Below are positions 1-6,965 of a stretch of DNA of 40,447 nucleotides, piece after piece. This stretch comes from Deinococcus marmoris (lineage in GTDB: Bacteria; Deinococcota; Deinococci; Deinococcales; Deinococcaceae), in the NCBI RefSeq assembly GCF_001949125.1, contig NZ_MSTI01000080.1, forward strand, positions 1 to 40,447, written 5' to 3'. The notes beneath the pieces were generated by a model, which was given only the letters and a program-made list of their open reading frames with translations, was not told where the DNA came from and ran no database searches. Position 1 is the first letter of the stretch, and every line of letters starts with the position of its first letter. Made by a program: the position numbers and the translations under genes.

Positions 1-45
1 TAAACCGCAAGCAGCAACTCTCAAACCTCCATCCTCAAACCTCAG

Positions 46-624
46 CTACAGGTAAGCCTTGATGTCCGGCAGGTTGTCCTGATACGTCCGCCCCTTGGAC
101 GTTGCGCCAATGGCGGTCATGGTCCAGTCGTTGCCCTGGCGCTTGAGGCTCGCCAGGATCATGGCGCTGTGCTGCCCGCCCGCCGACAGGTCATAGCGCG
201 CAATCTCGGCCTCGCCCTGGGTGTTGACCAGACGGCAGTAGGCGTTCTCAATCTGGCCGAAGTCCTGGCCGCTGTAGTTGTTGACGCTGAAAATCAAAGT
301 CGTGACGTTGGCAGGCAAACGCGACAGGTTCACGGTGATGCTCTCGTCGTCGCCGTCGCCCGCGCCCGTGCGGTTGTCGCCGCTGTGCTGGATCGCGCCG
401 TCCTTGCTCTGAAGCTGGCGGAACCACACGGCGTCCACCAGTTGGCCCTGCGCGTCAAACATCAGGGCGTTGGCATCCAGATCAACATCCACCGAGCCGC
501 CGCCGAAGCCGAAGAAGCCCTTTTTCTTGATGGCGTCCCAGCCCAGGCCCATGCGAACGCTGCTGAGGCCGGGGGCTTCCTTGGTGAGGCTGATCTGCTG
601 TCCTTTCTTGAGGGAAATAGGCAT
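46..624 (-). CDS. terD: TerD-family tellurium/stress resistance protein
   Basis: The 192-residue product is a single TerD domain. It opens with the typical ISLKKGQQISLTKEAPGL segment and has the GLGWD motif at about residues 27-31. The acidic SGDNRTGAGDGDDESI stretch is the segment that binds calcium in characterised TerD proteins. It ends with the family's DLSAGGQHSAMILASL region. Ter proteins act in the cytoplasm in resistance to tellurite and other stress; the mechanism is not settled. This is the last gene of the Ter series inside the window, 126 bp downstream of the TerD-VWA gene. The ATG is preceded by an AAGGAGCA-type ribosome site. A glycine-rich GFFGFGGGS insert separates the first strand from the acidic part. 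Which Ter paralogue (D, E or Z) it matches cannot be decided by eye. Confidence 0.93.
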   Translation of the reverse strand: MPISLKKGQQISLTKEAPGLSSVRMGLGWDAIKKKGFFGFGGGSVDVDLDANALMFDAQGQLVDAVWFRQLQSKDGAIQHSGDNRTGAGDGDDESITVNLSRLPANVTTLIFSVNNYSGQDFGQIENAYCRLVNTQGEAEIARYDLSAGGQHSAMILASLKRQGNDWTMTAIGATSKGRTYQDNLPDIKAYL

Positions 625-755
625 TGGGTTTGCTCCTTGTGTGAGGGGGAATGGGAGTTGGGGATTGTCTAAGGGTCTAAGAGTCTGAGGGCCAAAAACG
701 TGGGCGTCTGTCTTTTAGTTTTGCGGTTAGACGGTTTGACCGTTGGACGGTTAGA
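625..755. repeat. Two oppositely oriented tandem octamer arrays
   Basis: The spacer between the two ter genes carries GTCTAAGG-GTCTAAGA-GTCTGAGG near 667-690. About 30 bp later, near 723-754, it carries GGTTAGAC-GGTTTGAC-CGTTGGAC-GGTTAGAC. The second array is roughly the reverse complement of the first, so the transcript could fold. The 3' end of the array touches the end of the TerD-VWA gene. A related octamer run lies at 38794-38818. Confidence 0.6.
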
Positions 756-1995
756 CGCGCAGGATTCCTGCGGCTTTGGCGTCCCGCTGCCAGCCGTCCA
801 GCTCATTGAGCAGCAGATCAAACAGTTCGGCGTCGGCAATTTTGATGGGTGCGGGCACGCGGAAGAAGTCGGCGTTGTCCACCACGCGGCCCGGCAAGTC
901 GTCCAACTTTTCCAGAAAGTCAAAGTTGACGCGCCCCTCTTCAATGCCCATGAACTTCCAGAAAATTGGTTCGTGGGCGGCGTCGGTCATCTGGCGGACC
1001 ACCACGGCGGGGTTGCTGGTGCCACCATCGGTGATGAACAGCACCAGACACGGCAGGTCACGCCCCTCTTTCTCGGCGTCCTCGCGGACCATTTTCATGA
1101 CCGGGCTGTAGTGGGTGCCGCCCTCCAGCTTGACCTTCAGGCGGTCCACGAACCCGGCCACGTTGTCCAGCGACAGCGTGCCGCTGCGGTGGGCCTTGAT
1201 CCCGAACAGGTAAACCTCCACCTCGCCGTCGTCGTCCAGGCGGGCGGCCAGGGCTAGGGCGCGTTCGGCCAGCGCCTGCACTGCGCCGCTGCGGTACTCG
1301 TTCTGCATGCTGCCGCTGATGTCCAGCACCAGTTTCACGCGGTAACGGGCGTCGGCCAGCCCGCGTTTTTCCAGGCTGACGCTGGCGGTCTTAATCAGGT
1401 TGACCAGTTGCGGCTGCTCGCGCTCGGCCTTTGCCAGCAGCACCCGCTGGCGCTCCTTGTGCAGATTGACAGTCGGGGAAGGTGTTGGCGTGAATGTTTC
1501 AGCTTCCTCCACCTCCCCGCCAAAGTGCCGCACCAGCGCGTCCAGACCGCCGTTAAAGCCCTGCGCCACCGTCGCCAGCCGCCAGCCGTCCGCGTGACGA
1601 TAAAGGCGAATCAGCATCACGGCTTTCTCCGCCTTCAGATGGGGTTTGACATCAAATGTCGCCTCCCCAACTTTGACGGACAGCGCCCCCGCCCCGGCAA
1701 TCGGCTGGCTGTCGTGCGTGGCGGTGAAATAGATTTCGCTGATGGTGGCAGGGAGCGCGGCGAGGTCCACGCTAAAGCTCGTGTCTACCCCCTGCTTGAC
1801 CAGTTCCAGCGCCCCTTCCGGGCTGCGCGGCTGGTTAAAGAAGACCATGTAACGGTCATCGGTCAGCTTGCCGTCCTGCAAGCCGAAGGCCGTCAGGTCG
1901 GCGCCGTCCAGCGTGCAGTGGATGTCCACGCTTAGGCGCTGACCCACGCCCAGAGTGCTGAGTGGCACACGCTGCCCGGCCTGGAGAACGCCCAT
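751..1995 (-). CDS. TerD-domain protein with C-terminal von Willebrand A domain (TerF-like)
   Basis: The 414-residue protein combines an N-terminal TerD-like domain (about 1-160, with DDRYMVFFNQPRSPEGA and QGFNGGLDALVRHFGG) with a VWA domain (about 215-400). The VWA metal site is intact: DISGSM at 225-230 supplies DxSxS, and GGTHY and ITDGG supply the remaining ligands. This architecture is typical of TerF and of VWA partners in Ter systems, thought to be metal-dependent adaptors for protein complexes. The start ATG directly follows the TAG stop of the upstream double-TerD gene, so the two are almost certainly translationally coupled. Its N-terminal domain shares several identical stretches with the first domain of that neighbour, which points to duplication. 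Confidence 0.92.
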   Translation of the reverse strand: MGVLQAGQRVPLSTLGVGQRLSVDIHCTLDGADLTAFGLQDGKLTDDRYMVFFNQPRSPEGALELVKQGVDTSFSVDLAALPATISEIYFTATHDSQPIAGAGALSVKVGEATFDVKPHLKAEKAVMLIRLYRHADGWRLATVAQGFNGGLDALVRHFGGEVEEAETFTPTPSPTVNLHKERQRVLLAKAEREQPQLVNLIKTASVSLEKRGLADARYRVKLVLDISGSMQNEYRSGAVQALAERALALAARLDDDGEVEVYLFGIKAHRSGTLSLDNVAGFVDRLKVKLEGGTHYSPVMKMVREDAEKEGRDLPCLVLFITDGGTSNPAVVVRQMTDAAHEPIFWKFMGIEEGRVNFDFLEKLDDLPGRVVDNADFFRVPAPIKIADAELFDLLLNELDGWQRDAKAAGILRV

Positions 1996-3198
1996 CTACT
2001 TGCTGCCCGCCGACCAGCGGAAGCCGAAGCCGAAGTGCTGATCGGCCTCCTGATGGTCCTTGAAATAGCGTTCTTCCTTGGTGATCTTGACCTCGCCGCC
2101 CACGTTCTCAATGCTGGCGATGGCGCAAAAGGTCCGGCGCATATCGGGGTTGCTCAGTTGCACCATGATCTCGTTGCCGCGCGGGTCTTTCATGGTCAGG
2201 CGGGCATTGACCTTGGTGAAGTCGGAAGTTCCCTGATAGATGAAGGCGAAGATCACCACCGTATGAATCAGGTCCGGGCGCGAGATCACCAGATTCTCGC
2301 CGTCGCTGGACGCGCCGCTGCGGTCATCCTTGTCCAGCAGGATGAACGGCTCGAAGCGGTCACTGCCAAAGCTGTTGCCCAGCGCCTGAATCACGCCCTT
2401 CTGCCCGTCCTGCATCACGAACATGCAGCCCAGGTCCAGGTCCGCACTGGCGCGCAGGAAGCCGCCGCCCTTGTCCCAGTTCAGATTCACACTGATGGGG
2501 TCTTTCTGGCCGTCTTTCCGCAGAGAAATCTTGGCGCTCTGGCCCTGCTTGTCCAGCGTGATCTTGCCCAGGTTGATGGTGGGAGCGGGCGGCGTGGGCG
2601 CTGCGGCAGGCGTAGGCGTGGCCGGGCGCGGCGCGGCAGCCGGGGTGGGCGGGGGCGCAGGAGGGCGGGCGGCAGGCGTGTCGGCCACCGTGCCGCCAAA
2701 GTGCTTGACCAGTGCGTCCAGACCGCCGTTAAAGCCCTGGCCCACCGCGCCCACACGCCACACGTCCTTGAAATACAGGTCCAGCAGCATGATCGCCTTC
2801 TGCTGCTGAAAATCGCGCCCGGTCACGCGGTAATTCATCAGCGGGGTGCCGGAACTGCTCAGCGTGACCTCGGCGTGATCGATGGCGTTGAATGCGCCGC
2901 TGTCCACCGTGGACGCCAGACTCAGGCGGCGAACGCTCGTGGGCAGGCGCGACAGGTCCACCTGAAAGACCTTCTCATTGCGCGCCCCGCTTTTCATCTC
3001 CACCGCGCCTTCCGGGCTGCGCGGCTGGTTAAAAAAGATCATGTAACGGTCATCGCTCAGCTTGCCCGCCGCGTCCAGCCCGAACAGAATCAGATCGTAC
3101 TCGGAGGCGGGGCCAGTCACCTGCACCGTTAAAGTCAGGTTGGTTTGCGGAGTCAGGGTACTCAGTTGGGCTTTCTGCCCGCTCGTGAAGGTCTGCAT
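1996..3198 (-). CDS. Double TerD-domain protein
   Basis: The 400-residue protein has two TerD-like domains. The first (about 1-170) has DDRYMIFFNQPRSPEGAVE and ends in GQGFNGGLDALVKHFGG. The second (about 210-390) starts ITLDKQGQSAKISLRKDG and has LNWDKG plus an acidic DDRSGASSDGENL segment. They are joined by a Pro/Ala-rich linker at about 172-208. The first domain is close to the N-terminus of the following TerD-VWA protein; the second resembles a more divergent TerD. The gene lies in the ter series with the next ATG immediately after its stop. The ATG has a GGAGAA-type ribosome site. The role is presumably scaffolding or metal sensing in the Ter complex, inferred from the family only. Confidence 0.9.
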   Translation of the reverse strand: MQTFTSGQKAQLSTLTPQTNLTLTVQVTGPASEYDLILFGLDAAGKLSDDRYMIFFNQPRSPEGAVEMKSGARNEKVFQVDLSRLPTSVRRLSLASTVDSGAFNAIDHAEVTLSSSGTPLMNYRVTGRDFQQQKAIMLLDLYFKDVWRVGAVGQGFNGGLDALVKHFGGTVADTPAARPPAPPPTPAAAPRPATPTPAAAPTPPAPTINLGKITLDKQGQSAKISLRKDGQKDPISVNLNWDKGGGFLRASADLDLGCMFVMQDGQKGVIQALGNSFGSDRFEPFILLDKDDRSGASSDGENLVISRPDLIHTVVIFAFIYQGTSDFTKVNARLTMKDPRGNEIMVQLSNPDMRRTFCAIASIENVGGEVKITKEERYFKDHQEADQHFGFGFRWSAGSK

Positions 3199-3299
3199 GT
3201 TCTCCTTTGTGCGGGGGGTTGAGAAGAAGGGAGGCCGGAAACCGCGTTCCCAACCTCCCCAACGTCTGTGCTGTGAACTGCTCTAGAGGTGGCTCAGTC

Positions 3300-3875
3300 T
3301 CAGACGTTGACGCCGAAGTTGCGGGCCATTGGGGCCAGACCGCCCGCGAAGCCCTGACCCACCGCGCGGAACTTCCAGTCTGCGCCGTTGCGGTAGATCT
3401 CGCCAAAGATCACGGCGGTCTCAGTGCTGTAATCCTCGCTCAGGTCGTAACGGGCAATTTCTGCGCCGCCGTCCTTGTTCATCACGCGGATAAACGCGCC
3501 GCCTACCTGGCCGAAGCTCTGGCCACGGGTGTCGGCCTCGTCGATGGTCACGGTAATCGCCACCTTGTCGATGTCGGCGGGCACTTTGCTCAGGTCGATG
3601 TCGATGGTCTCGTCGTCGCCCTCGCCCTCGCCGGTGCGGTTGTCGCCGTTGTGGACCACGCTGCCGTCAGAGGACACCTTGTTGTTGTAGAAGATAAAAT
3701 CGCCGTCGGCGCGGACCTTGCCGTCGGCCTTGAGGGTAAAGGCGCTCGCGTCCAGGTCAAATTCCTTGCCGTCGGTGGCGCGGGGGTCCCAGCCCAGACC
3801 CACGGTGATGGCCGTCAGGCCGGGGGCCTCTTTGCTCAGGGAAACGTTGCCGCCTTTTTTCAGTGATACTGCCAT
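3300..3875 (-). CDS. TerD-family protein (TerD/TerE type)
   Basis: This is a 191-residue canonical TerD domain. It begins [19 protein letters not shown], has VGLGWDPR at about 25-32, the calcium-binding stretch [15 protein letters not shown] and the ending [24 protein letters not shown]. It is the most canonical TerD in the window and is clearly paralogous to the 46-624 gene. The start is well supported by an AGGAGG sequence six bases before the ATG. It follows terB by about 60 bp and precedes the double-TerD gene by about 100 bp on the same strand, so the genes are probably co-transcribed. Confidence 0.94.
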   Translation of the reverse strand: MAVSLKKGGNVSLSKEAPGLTAITVGLGWDPRATDGKEFDLDASAFTLKADGKVRADGDFIFYNNKVSSDGSVVHNGDNRTGEGEGDDETIDIDLSKVPADIDKVAITVTIDEADTRGQSFGQVGGAFIRVMNKDGGAEIARYDLSEDYSTETAVIFGEIYRNGADWKFRAVGQGFAGGLAPMARNFGVNV

Positions 3876-3933
3876 GTTGGTGCCTCCTAATAGGGAATGA
3901 ATCGCGAATTGACGAAGGGGATGGCTTGAAGGT

Positions 3934-4389
3934 TCAGACGTTAAATTCGGACGGGTCCAGCTTCAGGGCCTGGGCAATTTCGCGCACCACGCCCATTTCC
4001 TTCTCGTCAAATTCGCCGTCAGAGTTGGCGATGACCACCGCCAGTTGCACCACGGCGCGGGCCTGATCGGGCTTGCCCGCCACCTTACCGATGGCCTGCA
4101 TCAACTCGATCTTGCCGAAATCGAAATCGGCGGTGATCTTGTCGCAGTAGCGGTCATACTTGTCACGCATATCCGAGACATTGAACGCCTTGAGCTTGTC
4201 GCTGGTGGTGATGAACTGCGCGGTGCGGCTGCGCTCGGTCTGGTCGATCTTGCCGTCTGCCGCGCCGATCAGCGCGCACGCCGCCATTGTCGCGTCGGCA
4301 AATGCGCCGTTGTTAAAACGGCTCCAGCCGTCCTGCGCTTCCTTGCTGGCCTGCGCGCCCATCGCTTTGAGCTTGTCGAGAAAACCCAT
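3934..4389 (-). CDS. terB: TerB-family tellurite resistance protein
   Basis: The 151-residue all-helical TerB domain has [27 protein letters not shown] at the N-terminus, [18 protein letters not shown] around 40-57 and [28 protein letters not shown] near the C-terminus. The paired acidic (D/E)G(K/E)(I/F)(D/E) segments are the family's metal-binding signature. A longer reading frame extends upstream to 4452, but the ATG at 4389 is preceded by a strong AGGAGGA ribosome site eight bases away and matches the family N-terminus, so the shorter start is preferred. It is the first of the five consecutive ter genes. Confidence 0.93.
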   Translation of the reverse strand: MGFLDKLKAMGAQASKEAQDGWSRFNNGAFADATMAACALIGAADGKIDQTERSRTAQFITTSDKLKAFNVSDMRDKYDRYCDKITADFDFGKIELMQAIGKVAGKPDQARAVVQLAVVIANSDGEFDEKEMGVVREIAQALKLDPSEFNV

Positions 4390-4574
4390 ACCGTGTTCCT
4401 CCTGACTGCCTGTCGAAAACTGCTTGAAAGACGAGAACGTGAGGTCAGACAACTGCGGACCTTACCCCCTGAAACTATCAGGACTGGGGTTTAGACTCCT
4501 TGAAATTGTTCTCATGAAAGCGGCGGACTGTCGGCGTAGCGGTGGGAGAACGGGTGGTGCTGTGCAGTCCCTGA
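4390..4574. other. Spacer upstream of terB
   Basis: This 185-bp stretch between the aldolase stop and terB holds no credible gene. It contains the terB ribosome site and presumably a promoter for the five ter genes, but no -35/-10 pair here is convincing by eye. Confidence 0.5.
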
Positions 4575-5486
4575 TCAGAAGTGCAGGGCCTCGTGCCGCT
4601 GCGTTTCCAGCACGCCGTAGAGCCTGGCGCGGCTCAGGATGTCCGAGGCCCAGCGCGTGTGCGTGGCCGGTTCGCACATGCGCCCGTTCATCTGGAAGAC
4701 GGCGGGCGCGTCTGGCGCGAGGATCGCCCGCGCTTCCAGCAGATCGGATTCCGACACGCGGTAGGCGTCCAGGACGGTGTGAAGTTGCGCCGGATGGATG
4801 ATGGTCTTGCCGCACAGCCCATAATCCAGGTCCTGTTCCAGTTCGCGGGCCAGCGTGGGCAGGTCACCGAAGACCTCGTAGACCGGGCTGGACAGCGCGA
4901 AACCGTGCGGCTTGAACACGCCGATGAGCATGCTGATCACGCGTTCCAGCGGTCCCTCATACAGCGTGCGCCCCGGTTTGCGGCGCACCCCCAGCGCGTG
5001 CATCAGGTCATTGCCGCCGATCCGCAGGGCGGCCACGCGCGGGCCGTGGCCGCCGTCCAGGATCAGGTCGCGCAGCCGGGTCATCTGCGCCTCGCTGAGG
5101 GCTTCCGGGGTTTCCAGCGTCAGCAGCACGGGCATCTGCGGCCACGCCGAGTGGTCCAGCGCCCGCAGATAGTCCGCCAGATTCCCTGCGTGAATCTTGG
5201 GCAGCACGAAGCCGCTGATGCCGCGCAGGTCCAGTGTCAACAGGTGCGCCAGAATGTGAGGATTGCGGGCGCGGATCAGGCGCAGTGGCCCGGTTCCGGG
5301 TGGGGGCAGCAAGGGGAGCGTGCGTGCCAGATTTGCCAGCGCCAGGGGCAGATCGGCCTCCAGCACGGCGTCCTCGGTGCAGTAGATCAGGCTGGTCAGG
5401 GATGAGTAACGCCCGGACCCCAGCGCCAGCAGATCGGGCCGGGTGGCCGGGGTGTACAGGCTGGCCCCCAGTTGCCAGGGATTCAT
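4575..5486 (-). CDS. HpcH/HpaI aldolase / citrate-lyase-like protein of the Ter module, with a rebuilt N-terminus
   Basis: The 303-residue TIM-barrel protein is of the CitE/HpcH type. It has YTPATRPDL near the start, LETPEAL (metal-ligand Glu), RIGGNDLMHALG (metal-ligand Asp) and GKTIIHPAQL near the C-terminus. Such lyases are a standing part of the predicted Ter-linked biosynthetic module together with the phosphoribosyltransferase-like StiP protein encoded just upstream. A small mobile repeat lies directly against the start: the A of the ATG comes from the repeat and TG from its duplicated target. Removing the repeat and one TGA restores a frame that overlaps the upstream stop as ATGA and encodes a 318-residue protein starting MTTSLSPAPLLNPWRLNPWQ. 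The present start is therefore probably secondary. The substrate is unknown. Confidence 0.87.
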   Translation of the reverse strand: MNPWQLGASLYTPATRPDLLALGSGRYSSLTSLIYCTEDAVLEADLPLALANLARTLPLLPPPGTGPLRLIRARNPHILAHLLTLDLRGISGFVLPKIHAGNLADYLRALDHSAWPQMPVLLTLETPEALSEAQMTRLRDLILDGGHGPRVAALRIGGNDLMHALGVRRKPGRTLYEGPLERVISMLIGVFKPHGFALSSPVYEVFGDLPTLARELEQDLDYGLCGKTIIHPAQLHTVLDAYRVSESDLLEARAILAPDAPAVFQMNGRMCEPATHTRWASDILSRARLYGVLETQRHEALHF

Positions 5487-5668
5487 ACGGGTTCCGTCTG
5501 TTTCGTCAACAAACCGGGAAAGCTCCCGTTCGTCAACTCTATGCCCGGAACCCGTCCTTCTCCTTCTCGCATCCGCTCGGATTTCATCGTTTTTGCAAAC
5601 GATTCAATCGGAGTCCGTATCAGCCGCCAGGGATTCAGCAGCGGCGCTGGCGAGAGCGAGGTGGTCAT
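5483..5668 (-). other. Residual 5' leader reading frame of the aldolase gene
   Basis: This 61-codon frame starts with an ATG overlapping the TGA of the StiP gene (ATGA). Its first 16 residues (MTTSLSPAPLLNPWRL) look like the original aldolase N-terminus. It then reads through the mobile repeat and stops at a TGA that overlaps the aldolase ATG (ATGA). Ribosomes finishing here could restart on the aldolase, so it may work as a coupling leader peptide. That role is inferred. Confidence 0.55.
5486..5619 (-). mobile_element. MITE-like repeat, copy 1 (134 bp)
   Basis: The terminal inverted repeats are about 11 bp: TACGGACTCCG on one end and TACGGGTTCCG on the other. The copy is flanked by direct TGA repeats (5483-5485 and 5620-5622, read as TCA on plus). 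Internal blocks such as AATCCGAGCGG, GAAGGA and TTCCGGGC are shared with copies at 27375 and 39940. It carries no coding capacity for a transposase. It inserted exactly at the junction of a 15-bp tandem repeat (TGAATCCCTGGCGGC / TGAATCCCTGGCAAC) inside the original aldolase gene. Confidence 0.85.
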
Positions 5669-6717
5669 GTGTCTTCCCCGGCGCGTGGCCTGATCAGTGC
5701 CGCCGCCAGATACGGCAACTCCGGGTGGACCGTCATGGGAATGCCCGCCGCCCGCGCCAGTTCGCTCAGGTGGTGGGTGTCGGGATGTCGGGCGTCGCGC
5801 AGCAGCAACCCGGCAGGCTGGCGGCGCAGGAAGACGCGGGTGGCCTCGCCCACCCCTGGCTTGACCAGATGCGGGTCATGCACGCCCAGCCCAGCCGCCA
5901 GCGCCAGCACCGCGTCGTAGGGGCGCACGGGGCGGGGGCCGGGACTCAGGGGGAGGTCAATCCCGGTGTCGAAGGCGTCCAGAGCCGCCAGATACTCGCC
6001 CGTCACATCGTCGGGGCGCAGATGATCCTCGGTGCGGACGCCGTGCAACTTCTGCTCAATCTGCGATTCGGCGTCCACGAAGGTCCGGCTCAGCAACCCG
6101 CTGATGGTGGCGTTCAGGGCGGCGTGGGGCAACAGCAGATCGTCGTGGGTGGCGGCAAAACTCGCCACGCCCGCTGGATCGCTCAGCACGGCCAGCAGCG
6201 GCGGCACATCCCCAGGCAGACTGTCCACCAGCGTTCCCCAGATGCTGCCCTTGCCCGTCCAGCCGTCCACGAAGACCAGTGTGCCCCCCGGATGCGCTCC
6301 CTGTACGCGCCGCAACGCCTCCCGGTCAATCCCGCTGCCCCGGATGATGCTGAGGGTGTGGTGGGGCAGCTTTTGCCCCCGCCGCCGCGCGAAACGCGTC
6401 ATGGCCGCGCCCACTGGCGTTCCCGCGCGGGCCAGCGAGACCAGCACCGGCTGCGGCACATGGGCCAGCAGATGCGCGGTCAGACTGGCGATCAGTTCCG
6501 CCATGCGGGGGCCGTTGCGCGTCAGGGCGTCGTGGTAGGCAGCCATCTGCACGGCGCTGGGCCGCGTTTCGGGGGTCAGCAGCGTGCCGTAGGACACGCC
6601 CTGCCGCAGCAGCGCCTCCTTCTCGGCCACGCCCACCAGCCGGGGCGTGGCCGGGCGCAGATGGACCGTCACGTCGGCGGGGTCGAAGGTATGGAAAAAA
6701 GCTGTGGTCTGGGTCAT
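5665..6717 (-). CDS. StiP / Ter-associated phosphoribosyltransferase-like protein
   Basis: The 350-residue protein matches the family found beside ter genes and annotated either as cysteine protease StiP or as a phosphoribosyltransferase. It has VLVSLARAGTPVGAAMTRFARRRG at about 91-114, LSIIRGSGIDREAL at 122-134 and the phosphoribosyl-pyrophosphate-loop-like TLVFVDGWTGKGSIWGTL at 146-163. In the published comparative model of Ter systems this enzyme, the CitE-like lyase and other enzymes make a nucleoside-like metabolite. This is a family-level prediction and not demonstrated. Its stop overlaps the original start of the aldolase gene. A GAGG lies about 12 bases before the ATG, and three 15-bp repeat units sit in its leader. 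Confidence 0.85.
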   Translation of the reverse strand: MTQTTAFFHTFDPADVTVHLRPATPRLVGVAEKEALLRQGVSYGTLLTPETRPSAVQMAAYHDALTRNGPRMAELIASLTAHLLAHVPQPVLVSLARAGTPVGAAMTRFARRRGQKLPHHTLSIIRGSGIDREALRRVQGAHPGGTLVFVDGWTGKGSIWGTLVDSLPGDVPPLLAVLSDPAGVASFAATHDDLLLPHAALNATISGLLSRTFVDAESQIEQKLHGVRTEDHLRPDDVTGEYLAALDAFDTGIDLPLSPGPRPVRPYDAVLALAAGLGVHDPHLVKPGVGEATRVFLRRQPAGLLLRDARHPDTHHLSELARAAGIPMTVHPELPYLAAALIRPRAGEDT

Positions 6718-6729
6718 AGAAATGGACAG

Positions 6730-6774
6730 CCTCTGGGATGTGGATGTTTGGGGTATGCGCGTCTGGGATGTGAG
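6730..6774. repeat. Three 15-bp tandem units upstream of the StiP gene
   Basis: The units CCTCTGGGATGTGGA, TGTTTGGGGTATGCG and CGTCTGGGATGTGAG lie 13-57 bp upstream of the StiP start. Units 1 and 3 share an exact TCTGGGATGTG. They resemble the six-unit 15-bp array at 27106-27195. The rest of the 6718-6965 spacer shows no gene. Confidence 0.5.
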
Positions 6775-6965
6775 GGCTGGACAGGGGAACCGTCCGAGGG
6801 GGAGAGGGTGGGCCGCAAGGTCTAAACATGTTACGCGAGAGCGTGTGCCCTGGCCTCCAGATTTGAGCCGGGTGCAAGGCCGCTGGCCTCCAGAGACGGA
6901 CCGGGGAGCCAGGGCATCGGCCCGTAGCCCGCCTTTCTCTCAACTAGATCTCTCAGCCGACGTAT

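Noticed and set aside
5469..5636. A 16-bp target duplication around mobile repeat copy 1
   Set aside because: The flanks share 14 of 16 bases, but all three copies are consistent with a 3-bp TGA duplication and the longer match is explained by a pre-existing 15-bp tandem repeat.
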